In this document: positions 17,540 through 25,258 of the stretch, piece after piece
How positions within the stretch are numbered: the stretch's first letter is position 1
Layout: every line of letters starts with the position of its first letter
Assembly (NCBI GenBank): GCA_002383485.1
Contig: DFYY01000022.1
Span: 1-64,000 of the forward strand
Direction: 5' to 3'
DNA: 64,000 nt
Source: Bacteroidales bacterium UBA4070
GTDB taxonomy: Bacteria > Bacteroidota > Bacteroidia > Bacteroidales > VadinHA17
Made by a program: the position numbers and the translations under genes
The notes under the pieces: generated by a model
What the model was told of the DNA's origin: nothing
Database searches by the model: none
Seen by the model: only the letters and a program-made list of their open reading frames with translations

Positions 17540-17866
17540 ATGACAACACTCGCATCAATCTATTTACAGGCTGCACCGGCCCAGGGAAGCCCCAGCCTCA
17601 TCACCGGACTCCTTCCGCTGGTACTGGTCTTCGTAGTATTTTATTTTTTCATGATCAGGCCTCAGATGAGGAAGCAAAAGGAACTGACCAACTATCGCAA
17701 TGCAATTGGCAAGGGTGACAAGGTAATAACAACAGGTGGTATCTACGGCAAGGTAGTAGACGTTACTGAGAATGTGGTGACCGTCGAGATCGCCAACGAT
17801 GTAAGGATAAGGGTTGATAAGAACGCTATCCTTAAGGATCCATCTGACGTCGCTGCCAAGCAGTAA
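17540..17866 (+). CDS. yajC: Preprotein translocase accessory subunit YajC
   Basis: An inner-membrane partner of SecDF in the Sec holotranslocon. The ATG at 17540 gives a 108-residue protein of family length; a longer in-frame reading from 17486 lacks support. A single N-terminal membrane helix (LLPLVLVFVVFYFFMIRPQ, about 24-42) ends in the diagnostic FFMIRPQMRKQKE. A small beta-barrel with KGDKVITTGGIYGKV follows. Confidence 0.95.
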   Translation: MTTLASIYLQAAPAQGSPSLITGLLPLVLVFVVFYFFMIRPQMRKQKELTNYRNAIGKGDKVITTGGIYGKVVDVTENVVTVEIANDVRIRVDKNAILKDPSDVAAKQ

Positions 17867-17975
17867 ACGATCCTCCTGAGGCGATCCGGTGTCATCGCAA
17901 GGCGACGGACGATCGTCCTTAGGTGTTATGCCTTCGCCGCAAGGTAAACAGCACAGTTGCAAAACGAACAGAAGA

Positions 17976-18707
17976 ATGACAGAAAAACGAAACCAGCAGG
18001 AACGATTTCTGAACAGGGAGCTCCCTGTTTTTGCCTTTTTCCTGCTGCTTTCGTTTATTTTCTGGTATCTCAATGAGCTGAGCAAGGAGTTGCAGGGCAC
18101 CATCAACTATCCTGTGAGATATATCAATCCACCGAAGGATCGTATTGTTACCGGTGAGTTGCCGGACAAGCTAGAGATGGATCTGCGGGGACCGGGTTAC
18201 TCCATACTCAAAGTAAAGCTTTCCGGCAGCAGGGCTCCTGTGGTGATTGACTTCTCGAAGATTACGCCGCGCCGGATACCGGGGACCATGCCGAGGTACT
18301 ACCTCGTCACATCGGGGCTGATCAGCAATTTTTCAAGGCAGTTGCATGCTGACTTTGATATACTTGCAATCCACCCTGATACCCTGTTTTTTGGCTATGA
18401 CAAACTGGTGACCAGAAAGCTGCCCGTGAAGCCAATCCTTCATGTGGAACTGGCCGAAGGAAGGAAGGTAATAGTTTTGGCTGACCCTGACAGCATCACG
18501 GTCACCGGCCCGCAACACGTGCTGGACACTGTGGACTTCATACCCACAAGGCACCGGAACTTCAAACGGACAAACGAGAACTTCAAGTCGAAGATACCGA
18601 TTGAAGTCCCTGAATATCTGCAGACAATGCAGAAAAAAGTGACTGTGGAGGTGACAATCACCGGCAAGACGTCGTCATTCTTCGGACTGAAACAAACAAA
18701 GGATTAA
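17976..18707 (+). CDS. YbbR-domain protein (CdaR-like)
   Basis: The ATG at 17976 is preceded by a GAAG-like ribosome site and gives a short basic N-terminus, one membrane anchor (LPVFAFFLLLSFIFWYLNEL, about 17-37) and an extracytoplasmic part with YbbR-type repeats (LPDKLEMDLRGPGYSIL; LAEGRKVIVLADPDSITVTGP). In Firmicutes such proteins regulate the diadenylate cyclase CdaA. No cyclase gene is nearby here, so that link is only by family. It sits just upstream of coaE. Confidence 0.85.
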   Translation: MTEKRNQQERFLNRELPVFAFFLLLSFIFWYLNELSKELQGTINYPVRYINPPKDRIVTGELPDKLEMDLRGPGYSILKVKLSGSRAPVVIDFSKITPRRIPGTMPRYYLVTSGLISNFSRQLHADFDILAIHPDTLFFGYDKLVTRKLPVKPILHVELAEGRKVIVLADPDSITVTGPQHVLDTVDFIPTRHRNFKRTNENFKSKIPIEVPEYLQTMQKKVTVEVTITGKTSSFFGLKQTKD

Positions 18708-18719
18708 GTTACCCTGGTG

Positions 18720-19319
18720 ATGGCAAGGAGACTGGGTATAACCGGCGGTATAGGGAGCGGCAAGACAACCGTTTGCAGGATCTTCAGGGTTTTGGGAATT
18801 CCTGTGTTTGTTACAGACAACGTGGCAAAGGAACTCATGAACAGCGATGATGAGATCCGTATGCGGCTCAACCAAATTGCAGGTAAGGATCTTTTTCTCT
18901 CCGGCTCACTTGACAGGAAAGAACTTGCCAGAATAATATTCAACCGGCCGGATCTTCTCCGTAAGGTCAATGAAGCGGTCCACCCCACGGTACTCAGGCA
19001 ATTTGACGAATGGGCTTCGGGTGCAGAGGCACCGTATGTTATTATGGAGTCGGCTATACTGTTTGAGGCGGGAGCTGATTCACTGGTTGACAGGGTGGCA
19101 ACCATATCCGCCCCTGTGGAGGAGCGTATAGCACGGGTTATGGGACGCAATGACCTGAGCCGGGAGGAGGTGATCGGACGAATCAACAACCAGCTTGAGG
19201 ATGAGGAGAGAGAGGAGCAGTCCTACTATGTTATCAACAACGCGGACAACGAAATGATTATTCCGGAGATTCTGAAGATTCATGAAGATATGCTCCGTAT
19301 TGCAGGAAAGGATAGGTGA
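18720..19319 (+). CDS. coaE: Dephospho-CoA kinase
   Basis: The last step of coenzyme A synthesis: phosphorylates the 3'-hydroxyl of dephospho-CoA. The ATG at 18720 gives MARRLGITGGIGSGKTTV, with the P-loop at about 9-16. The CoA-binding and lid parts (VNEAVHPTVLRQF; APVEERIARVMGRNDLSREEV) are typical, and the length of about 200 residues is normal. Its TGA overlaps the ATG of the next gene. Confidence 0.95.
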   Translation: MARRLGITGGIGSGKTTVCRIFRVLGIPVFVTDNVAKELMNSDDEIRMRLNQIAGKDLFLSGSLDRKELARIIFNRPDLLRKVNEAVHPTVLRQFDEWASGAEAPYVIMESAILFEAGADSLVDRVATISAPVEERIARVMGRNDLSREEVIGRINNQLEDEEREEQSYYVINNADNEMIIPEILKIHEDMLRIAGKDR

Positions 19320-20053
19320 TGGGTAAGTTTGCCAAGTGGATAGGCGGAGGCCTTGGCTTTGTCTTCGGAGGCCCGATAGGAGGGCTGCTGGGATTCTTCC
19401 TGGGCTCGGTGGTTGACGGAACCTCTGTCAGGTCGGAGCAGACCGGAGGTGACCGCAGGGTATACCGCACAACACCGGGCGATTTTGGGATGAGCCTGAT
19501 AGTGCTTATTGCAGCCGTGATGAAGGCTGACGGAAAGATTCTGAGGTCAGAGCTCGATTATGTAAAGCGGTATTTCATCACGCAGTTCGGCCCCGAGACG
19601 GCACAGGAGGCTCTTCAGATGCTGCGTGACCTGCTCAGGCAGGACATTCCGCTGAGGGATGTATGTAACCAGATAAGGCATAACATGGACTACCCTTCAC
19701 GGTTACAGCTGATACATATACTCTGGAATATTTCAGCAGCTGACAATCGCTTTGAAACGGCAGAGACAAACGTCATCAAGACAATAGCTGACTACCTCGG
19801 CATTACGCATGGCGATTATGATTCAATCAGAAACATGTTTATCCCGTCAACTGACGCAGCTTATCGTGTCCTGGAGGTGGAACGCTCTGCAACGGACGAG
19901 GAACTAAAGAAGGCATACAGGAAGATGGCGCTGAAGTATCATCCTGATAAGGTAAACCACCTGGGAGAAGACTTCAGGAAAAATGCAGAAGAGAAGTTCA
20001 AGGCGGTCAACGAAGCATGGGATAAGATTAAGAAGGAACGCAATATTGTCTGA
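19319..20053 (+). CDS. TerB-DnaJ protein (DjlA-like co-chaperone)
   Basis: The start overlaps the coaE stop by one base (TGATG). A glycine-rich hydrophobic N-terminus (GGGLGFVFGGPIGGLLGFFLGS, about 9-30) is followed by a TerB-like helical domain (about 55-165; AAVMKADGKILRSELDYVKRYF) and a C-terminal J domain (about 180-244) with the essential HPD tripeptide in ALKYHPDKVNHLG. This matches the DjlA architecture, a membrane-linked J protein that stimulates DnaK. The client is unknown. Confidence 0.88.
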   Translation: MGKFAKWIGGGLGFVFGGPIGGLLGFFLGSVVDGTSVRSEQTGGDRRVYRTTPGDFGMSLIVLIAAVMKADGKILRSELDYVKRYFITQFGPETAQEALQMLRDLLRQDIPLRDVCNQIRHNMDYPSRLQLIHILWNISAADNRFETAETNVIKTIADYLGITHGDYDSIRNMFIPSTDAAYRVLEVERSATDEELKKAYRKMALKYHPDKVNHLGEDFRKNAEEKFKAVNEAWDKIKKERNIV

Positions 20054-20096
20054 TAAACAGGTATATATCAATTATTAACAATTAATTATCTAAGAA

Positions 20097-20696
20097 ATGA
20101 ACCTTAAGGATATTCTGGCTGTCTCCGGTGAAGGCACGCTTTTCAAATTCATTGCCCAGGGCAAGAATGCCGTTATAGTGGAGAATCTTGAGACAGGTCG
20201 GCGCTTCAGTGCCGGTGCAACCGCCAAGGTCAGTGCTCTTGATGAGATTGCCATCTTCACCACGGGTGAGGATATGCCTCTGTCAAAGGTCATGGACCGC
20301 ATCCACGATAAGGAAAACGGAGGGGAGGCGCTTTCACACAAGCAGCCTGATGCCGGGCTGAAGAACTATTTTGCGGAGGTGCTGCCTGAGTATGACCGTG
20401 ACAGGGTTTATATTTCCGACATCAAAAAGGTGCTGCACTGGTACAATATCCTGCATAAGCTCAACCTTCTTGTCAAGGAAGAGGAGAAGCCGGAAGAGAG
20501 TGCCGGAGATGAAGTTTCAGATGCCGCAACCGGAGACGCAGCTAAAAGTAGTACAGGTGTTGCAACCGGAAAAGCAGTCGGCGTTGCTGCCAGTAAAAAA
20601 ACGGGCGCCAAAGCGAAGGAGAAAGCTGGTTTCAAAGCGGCTTCCAAAACGGAATCTGGTTCAGGCAAGAAGTATAAACCGTCAGGAAGCAAGTAG
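20097..20696 (+). CDS. DUF5606 protein with Lys/Ala-rich tail
   Basis: The first about 135 residues form the conserved Bacteroidota DUF5606 domain, beginning MNLKDILAVSGEGTLFKFIAQ and ending with KKVLHWYNILHKLNLL. The remainder (about 137-199) is low-complexity, alternating acidic then Lys/Ala/Gly-rich, ending KKYKPSGSK, and probably disordered. The tail looks like a nucleic-acid-binding extension (inference). speB begins one base after its stop, so the two are coupled. Confidence 0.85.
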   Translation: MNLKDILAVSGEGTLFKFIAQGKNAVIVENLETGRRFSAGATAKVSALDEIAIFTTGEDMPLSKVMDRIHDKENGGEALSHKQPDAGLKNYFAEVLPEYDRDRVYISDIKKVLHWYNILHKLNLLVKEEEKPEESAGDEVSDAATGDAAKSSTGVATGKAVGVAASKKTGAKAKEKAGFKAASKTESGSGKKYKPSGSK

Positions 20697-20697
20697 A

Positions 20698-21546
20698 ATG
20701 GCGATCACCAACTTCGGCGGTGACGAGGTGCTTTACGGCTATGATGAGTCAAAGATCATCATCGTTCCGGTGCCGTACGATGCCACAAGTACCTATATCC
20801 GTGGTGCAGACAAGGGTCCGGCAGCCATCCTGGAAGCATCTCTCGCGCTGGAGTTCTACGACATTGAGACTGGCTCTGAAGCACACAGGCTGGGCATTCA
20901 TACAATAGCCCCGCTGGAGAGCGGAGATGATCCTGAAAAAATCACCGAAGCCGTATATCAGGCAGTGTCCCGCATTTTGAGCGAGCACCGGTTCCCGGTT
21001 GTCATAGGTGGGAATCATACCGTCAGCATCGGGGCCTTCCGGGCAGTTGCAGAGGCTTTTACCGACATCACCATCCTGCAGCTTGATGCCCATTCCGATC
21101 TGAGGCCGGTATACGAGGGATCACCCCTTAACCATGCCTGTGCTGCAGCAAGAGCCCGCGAACATGCGCCCCTGGTCCAGGTAGGTATACGCAGCATGTC
21201 AGTTGAGGAACTTCCGTTCGTTGACAGGAAGAGAATCTTCTACGCCCATGAACTGTACAGTGACAAATCGCTGTATGACAGGGCTCTTGATCTGCTTTCC
21301 GGGAATGTCTACATCACGGTTGATCTCGATGTGTTTGATCCGTCGGTGATGCCTTCAACAGGCACGCCGGAGCCCGGCGGGCCTGATTACCGTGAGCTGA
21401 TGTTCTTCCTGAGGGAAGTATTCCTTAAGCGCAATGTTGTCGGATTTGATGTGGTAGAACTGTGTCCCTCAGAATTCAACAAGGCTCCGGATTTCATGGC
21501 AGCCAAAGTCATATACCAGATGCTGAGCTATAAGTTCGGCCTGTGA
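20698..21546 (+). CDS. speB: Agmatinase / ureohydrolase
   Basis: Hydrolyses agmatine to putrescine and urea. The 282-residue protein carries all the manganese-binding motifs of the ureohydrolase fold: GGNHTVS (His107), DAHSD (Asp130, His132, Asp134) and TVDLDVFDP (Asp209, Asp211). The family also includes arginase and formimidoylglutamase. Agmatinase is favoured because a pyruvoyl-dependent arginine decarboxylase is encoded at 61712 in the same window. The ATG at 20698 directly follows the upstream stop. Confidence 0.88.
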   Translation: MAITNFGGDEVLYGYDESKIIIVPVPYDATSTYIRGADKGPAAILEASLALEFYDIETGSEAHRLGIHTIAPLESGDDPEKITEAVYQAVSRILSEHRFPVVIGGNHTVSIGAFRAVAEAFTDITILQLDAHSDLRPVYEGSPLNHACAAARAREHAPLVQVGIRSMSVEELPFVDRKRIFYAHELYSDKSLYDRALDLLSGNVYITVDLDVFDPSVMPSTGTPEPGGPDYRELMFFLREVFLKRNVVGFDVVELCPSEFNKAPDFMAAKVIYQMLSYKFGL

Positions 21547-21550
21547 CAGC

Positions 21551-22339
21551 CTACAACGGCCTGTCAAATTGCTTGGCCTCCTCCCATATCTCATTCATCT
21601 CGTCCAGGGTCATTTCATGCAATGACAAACCTTGCGCCAGTGTCTTCTGCTCCAGATAGTTGAACCTGCTGATAAATTTCCTGTTTGTCTTCTCCAGGGC
21701 AGCCTCCGGGTCTATCTCGTAGAGCCGGGCAGCATTGATGAGCGTGAAGAAGAGATCCCCGAGTTCAGCTTCGATATCAACTTTCTTCCCGGAAGTGACC
21801 TCCTGCTTCAGTTCGCCAAGTTCTTCCGTGACTTTGTCCCAGATCTCTTCTCTTGTGTTCCAGTCGAATCCCACACCCCTTACCTTTTCCTGTATCCTGT
21901 TGGCCTTGACTGTAGCCGGCAGTGAGGATGGCACTCCGGAGAGTACCGGCTTGTATTCTGAGTGTTCCGTCATCTTCAGCCTCTCCCAGTTCTCCTCAAC
22001 TTCGCGGGCCCCCCTGGTAACGTTCACATCGCCGAAGACGTGAGGATGCCTGTAGATCAGCTTGCTGTTGATTCCCTCCAGCACATCGCCAATGTCGAAT
22101 TTGCCGCTTTCTGATCCTATCTTCGCATAGAACGCAACATGCAACATTATATCGCCCAGCTCTTTTTTGATTGAATCACTGTCATCCATTATGATGGCAT
22201 CAGCCAGTTCATAGGTCTCTTCAATTGTCAGTTTCCTCAGGGTCTGGTTAGTCTGTTTCATGTCCCACGGACACTTGACCCTGAGCTCATCCATTATGTC
22301 GAGCAGTCTTGAGAATTCTCTTATTGCCTTTTCTCTCAT
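21551..22339 (-). CDS. mazG: Nucleoside triphosphate pyrophosphohydrolase MazG
   Basis: Removes pyrophosphate from (d)NTPs, including aberrant ones. The 262-residue protein has two tandem MazG helical domains. The first has LRVKCPWDMKQTNQTL and the metal-binding EETYE (40-44) with KKELGDIMLHVAF; the second has EEIWDKVTEELGELKQE and ELGDLFFTLIN. Its 3' end lies 4 bp from the convergent speB stop. It is preceded on the same strand by the SAM-hydrolase gene (12-bp gap). Confidence 0.94.
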   Translation of the reverse strand: MREKAIREFSRLLDIMDELRVKCPWDMKQTNQTLRKLTIEETYELADAIIMDDSDSIKKELGDIMLHVAFYAKIGSESGKFDIGDVLEGINSKLIYRHPHVFGDVNVTRGAREVEENWERLKMTEHSEYKPVLSGVPSSLPATVKANRIQEKVRGVGFDWNTREEIWDKVTEELGELKQEVTSGKKVDIEAELGDLFFTLINAARLYEIDPEAALEKTNRKFISRFNYLEQKTLAQGLSLHEMTLDEMNEIWEEAKQFDRPL

Positions 22340-22351
22340 TTATATAATTAT

Positions 22352-23146
22352 TTAGAACAGGCCGCTGCTTTCGCGGCTTACGTTCCGTGCTTCAACTCTT
22401 ACGGCATCACCCGTGTCAACCCCGAACAACTGGCACAGGTTTGCACCGTTGATGGAGAGTTCCAGCAGGTCCAGTGAATTGAAACGTGTAACTATTTCTC
22501 CTACAGGCTCATCGCTGTAGAGCTTGCTTATTTTCTCTGTATAGTAATTGTTGCTTTTTATCAGGATTCTGAAGTCCCTGCCTTCAAAGACTCTGGAGAA
22601 GATTTCACGTGTGATATTGGTTATTGCATTCCCGTAGGAGTCGATGAATATGACACTTCCGATTATTACGTTTCTGTCAATTGTAGCACGTAGCGGCACT
22701 TTTTCGGCGAGGGCTCCGATGCGTGTTCCGAGGCTCTCGGGAGCCCGGCCCTCAACGATTGCTGCCGCGGATCTTACGAAGAGGGTAATCTCATCTTCAT
22801 TGTCTTTGTTGTCAAGGCTGATGATGAGCTCAGGATCCGCGTTCAGTATCAGGTTGAATATTCCGTTGTCGGCTCCGATGAACCAATGGTTGTGTGATCG
22901 GACGAGCAGATGGGGGTGTGCTCCGCCGCCCTCGCTGCTGACGAAGATCAGATGGACAGTTCCTTCGGGATAATGGCTGTAGGTATTTCTGATCACGAAT
23001 GCGCCGTGGCTGATATTGAGTGGGGGTATGCTGCCGGCATTATTCACGATTATGGTACCGGGACAGGCAGAAGAAAGTTTTCCCCTGAGTATCCCGTTGA
23101 AGAAATCATCTTCCCTCCACTCGGTGGTCAGCGTTATCAGCGGCAT
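22352..23146 (-). CDS. SAM hydroxide adenosyltransferase (DUF62 family)
   Basis: Members of this family cleave S-adenosylmethionine to adenosine and methionine using water; the chlorinase and fluorinase are relatives. The ATG at 23146 (MPLITLTTEW) is chosen because a perfect -7 promoter element lies just upstream, at 23163-23170, inside the longer 298-residue reading. The N-terminal domain has the FVSSEGGGAHP and FIGADNGIFNL segments and the C-terminal barrel has IFIDSYGNAITNI, both diagnostic. Halogenase-specific features were not assessed. It is divergent from phoH. Confidence 0.88.
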   Translation of the reverse strand: MPLITLTTEWREDDFFNGILRGKLSSACPGTIIVNNAGSIPPLNISHGAFVIRNTYSHYPEGTVHLIFVSSEGGGAHPHLLVRSHNHWFIGADNGIFNLILNADPELIISLDNKDNEDEITLFVRSAAAIVEGRAPESLGTRIGALAEKVPLRATIDRNVIIGSVIFIDSYGNAITNITREIFSRVFEGRDFRILIKSNNYYTEKISKLYSDEPVGEIVTRFNSLDLLELSINGANLCQLFGVDTGDAVRVEARNVSRESSGLF

Positions 23147-23162
23147 TCCAAAATTGTTACAG

Positions 23163-23170
23163 CAAAGATA
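23163..23170 (-). promoter_or_regulatory. -7 element of the SAM-hydrolase/mazG unit
   Basis: Minus-strand TATCTTTG, a perfect TAnnTTTG, lies about 17 bp upstream of the start. The -33 region is not well matched. Confidence 0.5.
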
Positions 23171-23190
23171 GTCTTCTGCAAAAAATAAAC

Positions 23191-23198
23191 TTACTTTG
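23191..23198 (+). promoter_or_regulatory. Possible -7 element for phoH
   Basis: TTACTTTG matches 7 of 8 positions of TAnnTTTG. It would give a leader of about 75 nt to the phoH start at 23282. Confidence 0.35.
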
Positions 23199-23281
23199 CG
23201 GTATAACGGATGAACAAAAAGGGGCAGGATAATAAGATATTTGAGCACAAAACCGGAGAAAGAACGACAGAAGAGAGGCGG

Positions 23282-24259
23282 ATGACAGAGAGAGTGATAA
23301 TGCTTGAGGAGATAGACCCGGTAGTCATGCTGGGTCCCAACAACAGGCTTCTTGAACAGATTCAGGGTTATTATCCGAAGGTAAAGCTGATCGCCAGGGG
23401 TAATGAGATAAAGTGTGTGGGTGAACCTGAAGAAGTGGCATTGTTTGCCGACAGGATGACAGAACTCATAGATTATTACAGGCGTTATAACCGGATTGAA
23501 GAGGGTGATCTTGAGCGGCTCCTGTTCGATGATGAGTACATGAGAACCGCTGCAGGCGGAGACTTCGAAGATGCGCTGGTATTCGGTAACAATGGCAAAC
23601 CGGTACGGGCCCGTACCGTAAACCAGTTACAGCTGGTAAAAGAATATAGCAACAGTGACTTGATCATTGCAGAGGGGCCTGCAGGTACCGGGAAGACGTA
23701 CACCGCCATAGCTCTGGCTGTCAGGGCCCTGAAGAATCATGAGGTCAAGAAGATAGTTCTGACCCGTCCGGCAGTGGAGGCAGGGGAGAGGCTGGGCTTC
23801 CTCCCCGGAGACATGAAGGACAAGCTGGATCCCTATCTGCAGCCCCTTTATGATGCGCTTCATGACATGATCCCCTTCAGGAAGCTGGAGCAGTGGATCG
23901 AGGACGGCACGGTGCAGATAGCACCCCTGGCATTCATGCGAGGCCGGACGCTGGAGAACTGCTTCGTCATATTGGATGAGGCCCAGAATGCAACAATTGG
24001 CCAGTTGAAGATGTTTCTGACCCGCATGGGCGTCAGCAGCAAATTCATACTTACCGGTGACACAACTCAGATTGACCTCCCACGAAAAAGTGAATCGGGG
24101 CTGATTCAGGCAATGAGGCTCCTGTCAGGCATTGAAGGGATATCAATCATCAGGTTTGATGAGAGGGATATCGTAAGACACCGTCTTGTAAAGAACATTG
24201 TCAGGGCGTACGATGCCGAGGAGAAGAACAGAAATGAAGATATGAAACAATCAAACTGA
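23282..24259 (+). CDS. phoH: PhoH family ATPase
   Basis: A cytoplasmic ATPase of the PhoH family, often linked to RNA metabolism and helicase activity. The ATG at 23282 (MTERVIML, preceded by an AGAGAGG-like ribosome site) fits relatives better than the in-frame ATG at 23210. Walker A GPAGTGKT is at 132-139. Walker B is in CFVILDEAQNA and the sensor in FILTGDTTQIDLP. The N-terminal ~100 residues hold the KH-like domain (KLIARGNEIKCVGEPEEV). purC follows after 6 bp. Confidence 0.94.
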   Translation: MTERVIMLEEIDPVVMLGPNNRLLEQIQGYYPKVKLIARGNEIKCVGEPEEVALFADRMTELIDYYRRYNRIEEGDLERLLFDDEYMRTAAGGDFEDALVFGNNGKPVRARTVNQLQLVKEYSNSDLIIAEGPAGTGKTYTAIALAVRALKNHEVKKIVLTRPAVEAGERLGFLPGDMKDKLDPYLQPLYDALHDMIPFRKLEQWIEDGTVQIAPLAFMRGRTLENCFVILDEAQNATIGQLKMFLTRMGVSSKFILTGDTTQIDLPRKSESGLIQAMRLLSGIEGISIIRFDERDIVRHRLVKNIVRAYDAEEKNRNEDMKQSN

Positions 24260-24265
24260 ATACCA

Positions 24266-25216
24266 ATGGCAAAGGCTGTTACTTCCACCGATTTCAACTT
24301 CCCGCTTCAGAAAGGAGTCTACCGGGGAAAAGTTCGCGATGTGTATAATATTGATGATAAATACCTTCTCATGGTAGTAAGTGACCGCATATCGGCCTTC
24401 GACGTCGTTCTGCCGGAAGGTATACCTTATAAGGGACAGGTTCTGAACCAGATAGCTGCCATGTTCCTGGAGATGGTGAGCGATATCGTACCGGTCTGGA
24501 GCATTGCATCGCCGGATCCCAACGTAACAGTGGGTGTAAGATGTCAGCCATACCCTGTGGAGATGATTGTCAGGGGTTATCTGACGGGAAGCTCCTGGCG
24601 GCTTTACAGGTCCGGAGGCCGGGAGATATGCGGGATACCGCTTCCTGAAGGCATGAAGGAACACCAGCGTTTTGAAAAGCCGCTTATTACACCCACTACC
24701 AAGGCGGAGCAGGGGATGCATGACCAGGACATCTCAGCTGTGGAAATAATCAGGTCAGGCCTGGTTCCGGAGCAGGAATACCGCCAGCTTGAGGATTATG
24801 CAATGAAGCTTTTCCTCAGGGGTTCGGAGATAGCCGCCAGTCAGGGACTTATACTTGTAGACACCAAATATGAGTTCGGCAAACGGGACGGCAAGATCTA
24901 CCTGATAGACGAGATTCATACTCCGGACAGTTCAAGGTATTTTTATTCTGAAGGTTACGAGGAGCGCTTTGCCAGGGGCGAACAGCAGCGGCAGCTCTCC
25001 AAGGAGTTTGTAAGGGAGTGGCTTATGGCCAACGGTTTTCAGGGGAGAAGCGGCGAAAAGGCTCCGGAAATGACGCCAGGTATCGTCAAAGAGATATCAG
25101 ACCGCTATATCGAGCTTTACGAAAGAATAACCGGCAGGGAATTTGTAAAGACTGACAGTGAGGATCCCCTCAGGAGAATAGAGAGGAATGTCAACAGCTA
25201 CCTTAAACAGATGTAA
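24266..25216 (+). CDS. purC: Phosphoribosylaminoimidazole-succinocarboxamide synthase
   Basis: The SAICAR synthetase step of purine biosynthesis: ATP-dependent joining of aspartate to CAIR. The 316-residue protein begins with the YRGKVRDVYNI nucleotide loop, then SDRISAFDVVLPEGIPYKG, the YLTGSSWRLY segment and DEIHTPDSSRYF, all standard for PurC of the longer, non-fused type. It sits 6 bp after phoH, likely one transcript. Confidence 0.96.
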   Translation: MAKAVTSTDFNFPLQKGVYRGKVRDVYNIDDKYLLMVVSDRISAFDVVLPEGIPYKGQVLNQIAAMFLEMVSDIVPVWSIASPDPNVTVGVRCQPYPVEMIVRGYLTGSSWRLYRSGGREICGIPLPEGMKEHQRFEKPLITPTTKAEQGMHDQDISAVEIIRSGLVPEQEYRQLEDYAMKLFLRGSEIAASQGLILVDTKYEFGKRDGKIYLIDEIHTPDSSRYFYSEGYEERFARGEQQRQLSKEFVREWLMANGFQGRSGEKAPEMTPGIVKEISDRYIELYERITGREFVKTDSEDPLRRIERNVNSYLKQM

Positions 25217-25258
25217 GAGAGATTGGACAGGGGATAAGTAAAAAGAATGTTTCAATAA

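Noticed and set aside
22352..23248. Longer start for the SAM hydrolase at 23248
   Set aside because: A perfect TATCTTTG promoter element at 23163-23170 would lie inside the longer reading, and family members start near MPLITLTT.
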